A DNA stretch of 64,000 nucleotides from Microbacterium paraoxydans (GCF_020524545.1 NZ_JAIVLG010000002.1:620001-684000), one strand, 5' to 3'. Positions 1 to 8,495 are shown, numbered from the stretch's first letter. Notes: a model not told the origin generated them from the sequence alone. Numbers and translations: made by a program.

Positions 1-2
1 CG

Positions 3-773
3 GAGCCCACCCTCATCGGGTCGGTGCAGCGCGCTCTGCGGTTGATCGACATCGTCGCGAACTCTCCCCGTCCGCTGCCTGCCAAGATGCTCGCGGCGAT
101 CACCGGATTGACGCCCGGCACGACCTACAACCTCGTGCGCACCCTGATCCATGAGGGCTATCTGAACGCCGAACCGGACGGGCTGGTGCTGGGATCGCGA
201 TTTCCGGCTTTCCAGCAGCAGGTCGACTCCCGGGGCGTCTTCCTCGCACGCGTCCGCGCTGCGCTTCGTGACGTGACCGAGGTCGTCGGAGCGACCGCCT
301 ACCTCTCCCGCTTCCACGATGGTGAGATGCACCTCGTCGACATCGTCGATGCGGTCAGGAACCCACGCGTCGAGTTGTGGGTGGGATTGCAGTCCAGCGC
401 CCATGCGACGGCGCTGGGCAAGCAGATCCTCGCAGACCTCCCGGATGACGAGAGGCTCGACTACCTCTCTCGTCATCGGCTGGAGGAGCTCACTCCACGC
501 ACGATCAGCGATCGCCGGACTCTCCTGACGCAGTTGGAGCACTCACCGGGATGGGCGGTGGACGAGGAGGAGTATGCGATCGGTGCGACGTGCGTTGCCG
601 TGCCGGTCGTCGCGCCCGGGGTCACCGCTTCCTTGGCGATCTCCCTGCCCGCGGACCGCGCCGTGGTCGATCGTGCTCTCGTCACGACGCTGCAGCGCGA
701 GGCGCGTCGATTGTCCCTGCAGCTCGGCGCCGCCTCCCTCGATGGTGACGCAAGCCCGGAGTTCACTATCTGA
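3..773 (+). CDS. IclR family transcriptional regulator, 5' partial
   Basis: A one-component repressor or activator of the IclR family, probably controlling a catabolic pathway; the ligand cannot be told. The visible 256 residues hold the N-terminal winged helix-turn-helix (a GSVQRALRLIDIVA helix, then LTPGTTYNLVRTL as recognition region) followed by a C-terminal effector-binding domain ending near residue 235. The reading frame is open back to the window edge and upstream codons EPTLIG fit the family, so the gene begins outside the window; the GTG at 24 is probably an internal valine. No target gene is visible next to it. Family assignment is firm, function unknown. Confidence 0.85.
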   Translation, partial: EPTLIGSVQRALRLIDIVANSPRPLPAKMLAAITGLTPGTTYNLVRTLIHEGYLNAEPDGLVLGSRFPAFQQQVDSRGVFLARVRAALRDVTEVVGATAYLSRFHDGEMHLVDIVDAVRNPRVELWVGLQSSAHATALGKQILADLPDDERLDYLSRHRLEELTPRTISDRRTLLTQLEHSPGWAVDEEEYAIGATCVAVPVVAPGVTASLAISLPADRAVVDRALVTTLQREARRLSLQLGAASLDGDASPEFTI

Positions 774-807
774 ACACCGACCCCTGGTGCAGCGGCATGC
801 GTTTTCC

Positions 808-813
808 TATGAT
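808..813 (+). promoter_or_regulatory. -10 box of candidate small RNA
   Basis: TATGAT followed by six bases and then A820, the first base of a hairpin. This -10/N6/start spacing is the same as in the leaderless genes of this window. No good -35 hexamer is seen. Inferred transcription start is A820. Confidence 0.5.
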
Positions 814-819
814 CGGGGG

Positions 820-950
820 AGTAGCGCCATACGAGATCGCTACTGACCGCCCGAGCGTCCCCAGCGCCGGTGGTCTACATGGATGAGAAGCGTCCCCAGC
901 GCTTCACGTCCGCGGCCCCGAGAAGTCCCCACTTCTCCGGGGCCGCTATC
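820..950 (+). ncRNA. Candidate small RNA with three TCCCCA loops
   Basis: A 258-base intergenic stretch folds on paper into four consecutive hairpins. The first is AGTAGCG (820-826) with CGCTACT (838-844). The second runs 845-875: GACC pairs with GGTC, CCG with CGG and GCG with CGC around the loop TCCCCAG (858-864). The third is GAAGCG (887-892) and CGCTTC (900-905) around the same loop TCCCCAG (893-899). The fourth is a long GC-rich terminator-like hairpin (912-946) whose loop is again TCCCCA (926-931). Repeated C-rich apical loops are typical of RNAs that pair with Shine-Dalgarno sequences, and of the actinobacterial 6C RNA, although the loops here have four Cs rather than six. A cis-acting leader of the gene at 1032 is the alternative. 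Confidence 0.55.
912..946 (+). terminator. GC-rich hairpin ending the candidate small RNA
   Basis: Left arm 912-925 and right arm 932-946 pair with one bulged base around a TCCCCA loop. There is no U-tract, which is common for terminators in this GC range. It would serve the small RNA and perhaps read-through from the IclR gene. Confidence 0.55.
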
Positions 951-1031
951 GTCTCCGGGCGCGTTGCTCACTCGTGTTGCCCGCAGGCGTCGCTGTGAAC
1001 AGCGCGAAGCCGGGACGGTTAGCATGGCGGG

Positions 1032-1571
1032 ATGACCGATCAACGTCCGCAGTACGGCGAACTCGCAACGCCGGAGGAGCAGCGCCGTGCCGCAGGCCTG
1101 CCCCCGCTGGACGAGGTCGCCATCGCGCCGCCGGCCCCTCCCGCCGCACCGATCGACGCCGCTGCGGCCCCGGCGTCGGGCGGTAGCCCGACTCCGCGTC
1201 GGCGCCCCGTGGATCGGCTCGTGACGGTCGCGCTTCTCGCCTATGGCTTGGTGAACGTCGTCGTAACCGGGCTGTCATATCTCGACCTTCCGAACGTGAT
1301 GAACGAGACCATGAGGATCCTCGGCATCGACGGAGAGTTCACCAACTTCGCCCAGGGGCGCATCTGGGGGACCATCGGCGCGATCGTCCTGGCCGCCGGG
1401 TGGGCGATCACCGCCGCGCTCTCCATCCGTCGCCTGCGTCGCGGGCGTCTCACCTGGTGGTTGCCGATCGTGGGCGCGATCGTGACGGGTGTGATCGTGT
1501 CGATGTGCATCGCTGTGCCGATGATGAGCGACCCGGCGTTCATCGCCTACCTGACGTCCGTCGGTCAGTAG
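1032..1571 (+). CDS. DUF6264-like integral membrane protein
   Basis: A 179-residue protein of unknown function that I place in the actinobacterial DUF6264 family from memory of its opening MTDQRPQYGELATPEEQ. Residues 1-58 are hydrophilic and rich in Pro and Ala. Hydrophobic segments near residues 62-82, 112-135 and 142-165 predict about three membrane helices. The start is set by a leaderless promoter: TAGCAT at 1020-1025, six bases, then ATG. The next gene begins 30 bases downstream with its own promoter, so the two need not be co-transcribed. Confidence 0.75.
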   Translation: MTDQRPQYGELATPEEQRRAAGLPPLDEVAIAPPAPPAAPIDAAAAPASGGSPTPRRRPVDRLVTVALLAYGLVNVVVTGLSYLDLPNVMNETMRILGIDGEFTNFAQGRIWGTIGAIVLAAGWAITAALSIRRLRRGRLTWWLPIVGAIVTGVIVSMCIAVPMMSDPAFIAYLTSVGQ

Positions 1572-1601
1572 CCGCTGCCGACACCCCGGTACTGTCGAAG
1601 G

Positions 1602-2849
1602 ATGCTTCAGAACAGCTTCGGCGTCCACCTCTCTGCTGCGTCCGTCGATCGCGGCGACGGCTCCGACCCTCGGTCGCAGGCGCACGACATCCTGGCCGGT
1701 CTGCGGGTCCCGGCGGGCGTTCGCGATGCGGGGGACGAGTGGGACGACCACTCTGAGGCTCTGCTCGCGATCCCGGTGACGGACGACGGGCAGGTGTTGA
1801 CGCTCACCGGGGAGGACCGCATCGCCACGACGCTCTCTGTCACCGACCTGCGCGAGGCCTTCCGGGCTCAGGGGCTGTCGCTCTGGCTGGAGAGCGGCAT
1901 CGATCCGGACGACGACGGGCTCGAGACCGAAGACCTCGACGACCTCGTCGACGAGAACGGCGAGGAAGATCCTGAGGAGGTGGAAGACGAGCTCGACTCG
2001 CCCTTCGTCCTCCCCACCGTCCGGGTCTGCGCGTTCTCGCATCGTGGTCCCGCCGTCGCGCGCCTGCTCTCGTCGATGCGTCGGATGGCCGTGGATCACC
2101 AGGAGTCCGGGGAATGGTCTCTCCAGCAGTTCGAGACTTCGGAGCCGACGGGGGACTGGACGACCTCCCGGGCGGAGTTGCCCGTGATCGAGCTCAACCG
2201 CGTCGACGGCGACGCGTGGATCGAAGTGACGGCGCCGAAGGGAGGCCCGATCCCGTTCTGGATCGATGCCGAGCGTGGCACCCGCCCCGTTCTCGATCTC
2301 GAAGCGATTCGCGTCCCGGAGACCCTGGAGATCTGCCGACGGCTGCTTGCTGAAGGGGATGGAAGCCGTGATGAGCTTCTGGAGATCGCCGCGACAGTGC
2401 GACTCGACGTGGATGCGGCCCATCGCGCACTGATGCCGGAGTCGCTGGGCGGAGTGGTCGGTGCCGAAGCCCGTCAACGCGCGTTCCTGGCAGCGTTCGG
2501 GATTGCGCCCGACTTGATCGACGCGGCGTTCGATGGTCGGGTCGCGCGTCCGAACCGACGGTTCCTGCCTTTGGGGCCGTGGGCGACGCTGCGGGAGACG
2601 GCCATCGCCGGCGTCGGCGAGTTCACTGCGCTGACCCGACGGGACCGACCCATCGCACGCCTCGGACAGGCGGTACGGCGGCGGCCGACGGTCGGCCTCT
2701 CGCTGGCACTGGCGGAGTTCGGCGCCGGAATGTGGCTGACGTCGCGAGCGAGCGGACGCGGCAAATCGGTGGGTGTACTGCTCGTGGTGGACGCGCTGAT
2801 CGATGTCGCGATCTGGATCACGCGCATCCGTCGCGGACGCCAGGGATAG
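1602..2849 (+). CDS. Hypothetical protein with acidic region and membrane tail
   Basis: A 415-residue protein I do not recognise. Features seen: a strongly acidic stretch near residues 100-130 rich in Asp and Glu, a middle part without obvious motif, and two hydrophobic segments near residues 362-380 and 387-402 followed by a basic end (RIRRGRQG), which suggests C-terminal membrane anchoring with the bulk of the protein cytoplasmic. The start codon lies six bases after a TACTGT -10 box (1590-1595), so it is probably leaderless. Codon use matches the neighbours, so there is no sign of recent transfer. Confidence 0.75.
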   Translation: MLQNSFGVHLSAASVDRGDGSDPRSQAHDILAGLRVPAGVRDAGDEWDDHSEALLAIPVTDDGQVLTLTGEDRIATTLSVTDLREAFRAQGLSLWLESGIDPDDDGLETEDLDDLVDENGEEDPEEVEDELDSPFVLPTVRVCAFSHRGPAVARLLSSMRRMAVDHQESGEWSLQQFETSEPTGDWTTSRAELPVIELNRVDGDAWIEVTAPKGGPIPFWIDAERGTRPVLDLEAIRVPETLEICRRLLAEGDGSRDELLEIAATVRLDVDAAHRALMPESLGGVVGAEARQRAFLAAFGIAPDLIDAAFDGRVARPNRRFLPLGPWATLRETAIAGVGEFTALTRRDRPIARLGQAVRRRPTVGLSLALAEFGAGMWLTSRASGRGKSVGVLLVVDALIDVAIWITRIRRGRQG

Positions 2850-2885
2850 GTCTTCGTGCGGCGGGCACCGCGCCGCAGACACGAG

Positions 2886-2913
2886 ATGCCCCGGCCCTCA
2901 GGGGCCGGGGCAT
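2886..2913. terminator. Bidirectional terminator between convergent genes
   Basis: ATGCCCCGGCCC (2886-2897) and GGGGCCGGGGCAT (2901-2913) form a 12-13 bp stem with a three-base loop. It lies between the hypothetical gene ending at 2849 and fba ending at 2934. Confidence 0.7.
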
Positions 2914-2933
2914 CGCTTCGATGCGGGAAGTGC

Positions 2934-3962
2934 TCAGCTCTGAGACTGACCGTACGAGCCGAGCTGACGGGTCGACTCGACCACGCGGGCGGCCATGGCC
3001 GTCTCTGCGATCTTGCCCCACGCGCGCGGGTCGTACTGCTTCTTGTTTCCGACCTCGCCGTCGACCTTGAGGACGCCGTCGTAGTTCTTGAACATGTAGT
3101 CGGCGATCGCCCGGGTGTACGCGTACTGCGTGTCGGTATCGATGTTCATCTTGATGACGCCGTTGGCGACCGCGAGGGCGATCTCGTCATCGGTGGAGCC
3201 CGATCCGCCGTGGAAGACCAGGTCGAGCGGCTTCGCACCCGTGTTGTACTTGGCCGCGACCTCCGCCTGGATCTCGCCGAGGAGTTCCGGACGAAGCTTC
3301 ACGCCGCCGGGCTTGTACACGCCGTGCACGTTGCCGAATGTGAGGGCTGCGATGTACCGGCCCTGCTCGCCGAGGCCGAGCGCCTGCACGGCCTGGTCGA
3401 CGTCGGCGAAGGTCGTGTAGAGGGCCTCGTTCGAGCCCTCGTGCTGCACGCCGTCCTCTTCGCCGCCGACGACGCCGATCTCGACCTCGAGGATCGCGTT
3501 GATGTTCTTCATGCGGGGGAGGAGGTCTTTCGCGATCTCGATGTTCTCCGCGAGCGGAACCGCCGATCCGTCCCACATGTGCGACTGGAAGATCGGGTTG
3601 CGTCCGGCCTTGACCTCTTCTTCGGAAGCGGCGATCAGCGGCTCCACGAAGCCGGCCAGAGCGTCCTTCGGGCAGTGGTCCGTGTGCAGAGCCACGGTGA
3701 TCGGGTAGTTCTTGGCCACCTCGGTGGCGTAGCGGGCGAACGCGAGCGCACCCGTGGCGCGAGCCTTCACCGTGTGGCCGGCGAAGTAGTCAGCACCCCC
3801 GGTGGTGACCTGGATGATGCCGTCGGAGCCGGCCTCGGTCAACCCCTGGAGGACGGAGTTGATCGTCTGCGAACTCGAGACGTTGAAAGCGGGGTATGCG
3901 AAGCCGCCGGCCTTCGCGCGGTCGAGCATTTCGGCGTACTGATCCGGGGTGGCGACGGGCAT
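2934..3962 (-). CDS. fbaA: Class II fructose-bisphosphate aldolase
   Basis: Cytosolic zinc-dependent aldolase that interconverts fructose 1,6-bisphosphate with dihydroxyacetone phosphate and glyceraldehyde 3-phosphate. The 342-residue protein has the usual length of the actinobacterial class II enzyme. Visible signatures are ALHTDHCPKDAL (active-site Asp and metal-binding His), the glycine-rich HGGSGSTDDEI and the phosphate-binding GVIKMNIDTDTQ. The start at 3962 (MPVATPDQYAEM) is chosen because AGGAG sits seven bases upstream; a start at 4016 would add a 18-residue tail with no ribosome site. It is divergent from glpX, its gluconeogenic counterpart, across a 185-base region. Confidence 0.95.
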   Translation of the reverse strand: MPVATPDQYAEMLDRAKAGGFAYPAFNVSSSQTINSVLQGLTEAGSDGIIQVTTGGADYFAGHTVKARATGALAFARYATEVAKNYPITVALHTDHCPKDALAGFVEPLIAASEEEVKAGRNPIFQSHMWDGSAVPLAENIEIAKDLLPRMKNINAILEVEIGVVGGEEDGVQHEGSNEALYTTFADVDQAVQALGLGEQGRYIAALTFGNVHGVYKPGGVKLRPELLGEIQAEVAAKYNTGAKPLDLVFHGGSGSTDDEIALAVANGVIKMNIDTDTQYAYTRAIADYMFKNYDGVLKVDGEVGNKKQYDPRAWGKIAETAMAARVVESTRQLGSYGQSQS

Positions 3963-4147
3963 GAGATCTCCTGCGGTAGGTGAAGCCGGGACAGGTGCCA
4001 CTCTATCGGGGCGCATGCGGACTTGCCGCAGACGTGACGGCGCACGCGCGTGCCAGCTTCTGCGGTGATGTTAAGAATTGAGATTCCTTCGCGGTCTCGA
4101 CGAAGAAAACCGGGCAGTTCCGCTCGCTCGCTCGCTAGGCTGACCGC

Positions 4148-5134
4148 ATGGTGAGTCTGACAGCGGATCTGAGTCCTCTTCGTCCCGATCGAAACCTCGC
4201 GATGGAGCTGGTCCGCGCGACCGAGGCTGCGGCCATCCGGGCGGTGCCCTTCATCGGGCGCGGTGCGAAGGAAGCCGCGGATGGTGCTGCCGTGGATGCG
4301 ATGCGCGCGTTCCTCGGCACCGTCGATTTCCAGGGTCGCGTCGTCATCGGTGAGGGCGAGAAGGACAACGCGCCCATGCTCTTCAACGGCGAGGTCGTCG
4401 GCACCGGCCGCGGCCCGCTCTGCGACATCGCGGTGGACCCCATCGACGGCACGTCCCTCACCGCAGCCGGTCGGCAGAACGCGCTCTCCGTGATCGCTGT
4501 CTCGGACCGGGGGACCATGCTGGACGCCTCCTCCGTCTTCTACATGGACAAGCTGGTCACGGGCCCCGCTGGCGTCGGCGTCGTCGACATCCGCCTTCCG
4601 ATCGCCGAGAACATCCGCAAACTCGCCGGTGCGCTCGACAAGCCCGTCGACGAGATCGTCGTCTCCGTGCTCAACCGTCCGCGTCACGAGCGGTTGATCC
4701 AGGAGATCCGCGATGCCGGCGCCGGTACCCGCCTGATGAGCGATGGCGACGTCGCCGGCGGGATCAACGCCGCTCGGCACGACGCTCGCACCGACATGTG
4801 CGTCGGCGTCGGGGGAAGCCCCGAGGGAATCGTCACTGCGTGCGCGATCAAGGCACTGGGCGGACACATCCAGGGACGCCTGTGGCCGCGCGACGACGAG
4901 GAGCGGCAGCGGGGAATCGACGCCGGCCTCGACATGGACAAGGTCTACGAGGCCGATGACCTGGTGCAGGGAAGCAACACGATCTTCGTCGCGACCGGCG
5001 TCACGGACGGGCAGCTCGTCGCAGGCGTGCGGCGTGAGCGGGGCTATGTGTACACCGAGAGCGTCGTGCTTCGTGGCGCCTCCGGAACACTGCGTCGTAT
5101 CGCATCGGAGCACCTCGTCTCGAAGTGGCTCTGA
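4148..5134 (+). CDS. glpX: Class II fructose-1,6-bisphosphatase
   Basis: Hydrolyses fructose 1,6-bisphosphate to fructose 6-phosphate in gluconeogenesis; GlpX-type enzymes are the sole FBPase of many actinobacteria. The 328-residue protein carries the metal-binding motifs GEGEKDNAPM and DPIDGTSLTAAG plus GGSPEG near residue 220. The ATG follows a TAGGCT -10 box (4136-4141) by exactly six bases, so the mRNA is probably leaderless. The divergent arrangement with fba puts opposing steps of the same node under adjacent promoters. Confidence 0.95.
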   Translation: MVSLTADLSPLRPDRNLAMELVRATEAAAIRAVPFIGRGAKEAADGAAVDAMRAFLGTVDFQGRVVIGEGEKDNAPMLFNGEVVGTGRGPLCDIAVDPIDGTSLTAAGRQNALSVIAVSDRGTMLDASSVFYMDKLVTGPAGVGVVDIRLPIAENIRKLAGALDKPVDEIVVSVLNRPRHERLIQEIRDAGAGTRLMSDGDVAGGINAARHDARTDMCVGVGGSPEGIVTACAIKALGGHIQGRLWPRDDEERQRGIDAGLDMDKVYEADDLVQGSNTIFVATGVTDGQLVAGVRRERGYVYTESVVLRGASGTLRRIASEHLVSKWL

Positions 5135-5266
5135 ACCTCCGCCTCCTCCGCTCTCGCCGGGTTCGTGGTGTCGTCGTCGTGGTGACGACGGCGTTGCATG
5201 CCGCGCCATCGTTATCGAGCCGGTATCGGTTCCGAGTGGCGTGAGCCACGCTTTCAGGAGCGCCAT

Positions 5267-5280
5267 GTCACAATTGTGAC
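5267..5280. promoter_or_regulatory. Perfect 14-bp palindrome upstream of small membrane gene
   Basis: GTCACAATTGTGAC is a perfect inverted repeat, AT-rich at its centre, 57 bases before the start at 5338. It lies in the 203-base gap after glpX, which also holds a hairpin at 5172-5190 that may end glpX. The binding protein is unknown. Confidence 0.4.
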
Positions 5281-5337
5281 TGGGTTTGTCGCCGTGGACG
5301 GAGCCGCAAGGCAACGCAGGCACAGGAGGGCGAACGG

Positions 5338-5628
5338 ATGACAACGCAGCACACGAGCGGTTCGAAGGCCGCCGCGACGAAGATGATCACCACGAATACG
5401 GGGCGTATTCTCCGGGTCAGCGCCGATGTCGAACCCGGCGCCGCAGTCGCTCCTCCCGTGACACCTCCGCCCGCAGCTCTGGTGGATCCCGCGCGTCGCG
5501 CTGACGTGCTGTTCCGTGTCCGCCGAGACGAGGGCCACGAGATCAGTGCGTGGTGGATGATCGGAGCTTTCCTCGCTACCAGCGGTCTCGTCATCCTGCT
5601 TCTCAGCGGCGTCCCCGGCATCGCCTGA
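5338..5628 (+). CDS. Small hypothetical membrane protein
   Basis: A 96-residue protein I do not recognise. Residues 1-70 are hydrophilic with a Pro-rich stretch near residues 38-47; residues 74-92 (MIGAFLATSGLVILLLSGV) form one predicted membrane helix near the C-terminus, so it is probably tail-anchored. An AGGAGGG ribosome site ends seven bases before the ATG. It is convergent with rmuC, whose stop is 35 bases away. A perfect palindrome upstream suggests regulated expression. Confidence 0.65.
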   Translation: MTTQHTSGSKAAATKMITTNTGRILRVSADVEPGAAVAPPVTPPPAALVDPARRADVLFRVRRDEGHEISAWWMIGAFLATSGLVILLLSGVPGIA

Positions 5629-5662
5629 CGCGTCTGCAGCGACCCCGACCTGACGTTTTCGC

Positions 5663-6952
5663 TCAGTCGGACGGGCTATCGCTCCCCGCGAGCCGAATTC
5701 GCACATCGCCGACGTCTGCGGTGACTGCCGCGGCCCCCGCGCGCTCCGCGGCGAGATCGGCGTCGTGGGGAAGACCGTCGGAGGTGAGCAGCTCGGGAGC
5801 CGTGAAGTGTCGTGCGTTCGCCGCGGTCGACGGGGAGGCGGAGGCGAGCGCGCTCGCGTCGACCCCGGGGAACTGTCGGGCTGTCACCAGTACCCGTGTC
5901 TCGAGGGAACCCGCGAAGCGGTTGTAGCTGTCGACCGTCCGCTCCAGGGCGCGGCGCAGATCGTCGGCGTGCCCGGCGAGGGTCCCCAAGCGGTCGTACA
6001 GCTGGGTCCCGAGAGTGAGAAGCGTGCGGGCTTCGGTCGAAACCTCCTGTTGTGTCCACGTGAAGGCCACTGTCTTCAGGACCGCCCACAGGTTTACCGG
6101 TGAAGCGAGTGCCACGCGGCGACTGAAGGCGTAGTCGAGCAGCGTCGGATCCTCATCGATGGCGGCGGCCAGAAGCGACTCGCTCGGCAGGAAGCAGATC
6201 ACGAACTCGGGACTCGCATCGAGACCGGTCCAGTACGCCTTCTTCGCCAGGGCATCGATGTGCGCGCGAACCGCCTTCACATGCTTCTGCATGTGGGCTC
6301 GGCGCTGTGGTTCATGTGCATCGCCCAGCGGAAGCGCCGAGGCCTCGAGGTAGGCGTCGAGGGGTACCTTGGCGTCGACCGCGATGGAACTGCCTCCCGC
6401 GAGGCGGATGACCATGTCGGGACGCCCCTGCCCGCGGTCAGAGGAGATCGTCGCCTGCAAGTCGAAGTCGATGTGTCGGGTGAGGCCGGCCGCTTCGACT
6501 ACTCGGCGGAGCTGCGTCTCGCCCCAGACACCGCGGGTGGCGGTCGAGCGCAGGGCTCCCGCGAGTGATTCCGTGGTGGCCCGCAGCGCCTCGTCGGACT
6601 CCTGGGCGCGGCGCAGCTGTTCCTCGAGTGTGCCGAACTGTGAGTGACGCTCCCGTTCGATCGCGGTGACCTTGGCCTGCATCTCCTGCAGGCTCTCCCG
6701 GACCGGAGCGAGGGCGGTCAGCACCGCGTTCTGCTGCTGCACCCGCTGGGCTTCTGCGCGCTGCTCGGCCCGGGCATGCTCGACGGCATCGCGGTAGAGA
6801 TCATACTGGCGGTCGCGGTCATCGCGGACGGCGGCGAGCTCGGCCTCCGCGCGGGCGAGCTCTGCGGCACCGCGACCCGCCCGCAGGAACCAGCCCACCG
6901 CGACGCCCGCAACGAGGGCGACGAGCACGAGAACGACAGACAGTGCATCCAT
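5663..6952 (-). CDS. rmuC: DNA recombination protein RmuC
   Basis: RmuC family protein, associated with limiting DNA inversion and rearrangement; a nuclease-like fold acts on DNA. The 429 residues comprise an N-terminal membrane helix (about residues 5-25), a long coiled coil to about residue 120, and the conserved RmuC core with PDMVIRLAGG and IAVDAKVPLDAYLEA, which resembles the D/E-x-K part of a PDDEXK site. The exonuclease gene at 7017-7619 lies 64 bases upstream on the same strand, so the two may form a DNA-maintenance operon. Confidence 0.9.
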   Translation of the reverse strand: MDALSVVLVLVALVAGVAVGWFLRAGRGAAELARAEAELAAVRDDRDRQYDLYRDAVEHARAEQRAEAQRVQQQNAVLTALAPVRESLQEMQAKVTAIERERHSQFGTLEEQLRRAQESDEALRATTESLAGALRSTATRGVWGETQLRRVVEAAGLTRHIDFDLQATISSDRGQGRPDMVIRLAGGSSIAVDAKVPLDAYLEASALPLGDAHEPQRRAHMQKHVKAVRAHIDALAKKAYWTGLDASPEFVICFLPSESLLAAAIDEDPTLLDYAFSRRVALASPVNLWAVLKTVAFTWTQQEVSTEARTLLTLGTQLYDRLGTLAGHADDLRRALERTVDSYNRFAGSLETRVLVTARQFPGVDASALASASPSTAANARHFTAPELLTSDGLPHDADLAAERAGAAAVTADVGDVRIRLAGSDSPSD

Positions 6953-7016
6953 GTGTTCATGATGCGCCCGGCGTCCGACATTCCGAGGTCGCCGCGCACA
7001 AGAGGCGAGCGGAGGA

Positions 7017-7619
7017 TCAGGCGACCGCGCGCTCCAGAACGGGTGCGACAGGGGCGACCGGTGCGGTCACGCGCAGGCTCAGGGCTTCGGCGAGGGCGAA
7101 GACGTCAGCGGCACCCGCTCTGGCTGCCGCATCGATCACGATCTGCGCGCACGCCAGGGCGTCCGCGAGGGCATCGTGGTGCGAGAACTCCGCGTAGCCG
7201 GCCGCGGCCGCAGCCACGGGCAGGCGGTAGGACTCGAGTTCGTAGGTCTTGCGAGCGACCTGAAGGCTGCACAGCGAACGATAGGGGGGACAGCTCTGCC
7301 CCGTGGCCTCGGAGGCGCGGCGCAGGACATTGAGGTCGAATCCGGCATTGTGGGCGACCAGCACATCGGCGCCGGCGAACGCGCACAGGCGGTCGAACTG
7401 ATCGACCCAGGTGGCGGCCGACAGCACGTCCTCCGGCTGGATGCCGTGGATACGCACGTTCCATTCCTGGAACTCGTCATGCCCGGGCGGCGGCTGGATC
7501 AGCCACCCCGCGCTGGCGACGACCTCGCCCCCGCGCACCCGGACGAGTCCGACGGAACAGGCCGAGGCAGGACTGGAGTTCGCGGTCTCGAAATCGATCG
7601 CAGTGAAGTCCAAGGGCAC
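7017..7619 (-). CDS. DnaQ-like 3'-5' exonuclease
   Basis: A 200-residue stand-alone exonuclease of the DEDDh class, related to the polymerase III epsilon proofreading subunit. Catalytic residues are visible: D9 and E11 in AIDFETA, the second acidic site in HNAGFDLNVL, and the His/Asp pair in FSHHDALADALACA. There is no BRCT or other extra domain. It starts with GTG and lies upstream of rmuC, so it may be involved in repair or end processing. Its substrate cannot be told from sequence. Confidence 0.88.
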   Translation of the reverse strand: MPLDFTAIDFETANSSPASACSVGLVRVRGGEVVASAGWLIQPPPGHDEFQEWNVRIHGIQPEDVLSAATWVDQFDRLCAFAGADVLVAHNAGFDLNVLRRASEATGQSCPPYRSLCSLQVARKTYELESYRLPVAAAAAGYAEFSHHDALADALACAQIVIDAAARAGAADVFALAEALSLRVTAPVAPVAPVLERAVA

Positions 7620-7678
7620 AGGACCACTCTCCCTCCGAGCGCGTCGAGCGGCCCGCAGACTCGCCGTAGGCTGGCGGC

Positions 7679-8419
7679 ATGGCTGAGGAGATGGCGACGT
7701 CGTTCGGGGCGCAGGCCGGGGACTACGAGGTCGGAAGGCCCGAGTACCCCTTCGACGCGGTCGCGTGGATGCTGGAGAAGATGCCGGTCGGCTCGCGGCG
7801 GATCGCCGATGTCGGCGCGGGCACGGGGAAACTCACCCGGGTCCTGACCGCCGCGCCGGAAGCGGAGGTCGTCGCGATCGATCCGGATCCGCAGATGCTC
7901 GCCGCTCTTCGGTCTGCCGTGCCCGGAGTTCCGACGTTCGCGGGCACGGCGGAATGCCTCCCGCTGCCGGACGCCAGCCTCGACGCCGTGGTGCTCGGGC
8001 AAGCCTGGCACTGGGTGGATCCGGTCGCCGGCTCTGTCGAGATCGGCCGCGCGGTGCGGAGCGGGGGAGTGCTCGGCCTGATCTGGAACATCCGCGACGA
8101 GCGGGTCTCCTGGGTGCATCGTCTCACCGAGATCATGCACGGCAGCAATGCCGAGATCATGATGGCTGGGGGCGGGCCGGAGGTCGCCCCGCCGTTCGGG
8201 GCGTTGGAGGAGGAGTCCTGGGAGTGGGTGCGTCCGATCACGCGCGATCATCTGCACCGGATGGCATCGTCGCGCAGCTACGTGATCACCGCCTCCGCCG
8301 AGGAGAAGGCGCGGATCCGGCGAGAGATGGACGCACTCTTCGACGAGCTCGGACTCGACGACGAGGGTGTGATCGCCCTGCCCTATGTGACCAGGGCGTT
8401 CCGAGCGACTCGGGACTGA
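7679..8419 (+). CDS. Class I SAM-dependent methyltransferase
   Basis: A 246-residue Rossmann-fold methyltransferase of the Methyltransf_11 type. Motif I is IADVGAGTGKLTRVL (about residues 41-55), an acidic motif II is VVAIDPDPQML, and the post-motif SLDAVVLGQAWHWVD follows near residue 100-114. The substrate is unknown; relatives act on small molecules or lipids. The ATG lies six bases after TAGGCT (7667-7672), a leaderless promoter. It is divergent from the exonuclease gene. Confidence 0.85.
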   Translation: MAEEMATSFGAQAGDYEVGRPEYPFDAVAWMLEKMPVGSRRIADVGAGTGKLTRVLTAAPEAEVVAIDPDPQMLAALRSAVPGVPTFAGTAECLPLPDASLDAVVLGQAWHWVDPVAGSVEIGRAVRSGGVLGLIWNIRDERVSWVHRLTEIMHGSNAEIMMAGGGPEVAPPFGALEEESWEWVRPITRDHLHRMASSRSYVITASAEEKARIRREMDALFDELGLDDEGVIALPYVTRAFRATRD

Positions 8420-8433
8420 GCCGCGGGCTGTGG

Positions 8434-8495
8434 CCAGAGGGACTCGTGACTCGTGCCCCCTGGCTCTCGCTAGCGGCATCGTCCGTGGCCGCTAG
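8434..8495 (+). terminator. Two hairpins after the methyltransferase gene
   Basis: CCAGAGGG (8434-8441) pairs imperfectly with CCCCCTGG (8456-8463), and CTAGCGGC (8470-8477) pairs with GCCGCTAG (8488-8495). They follow the stop at 8419 and precede the lipoprotein promoter. Confidence 0.4.

Noticed and set aside
805..960. Manganese (yybP-ykoY) riboswitch suggested by GGGGAGTAGC
   Set aside because: The opening is reminiscent, but I could not find the second conserved part of that riboswitch, the element ends in its own terminator-like hairpin, and the next gene is not a metal exporter.
1275..2882. 535-codon minus-strand frame covering 1275-2882
   Set aside because: Shadow of the genes at 1032 and 1602, Arg/Asp-rich without motif.
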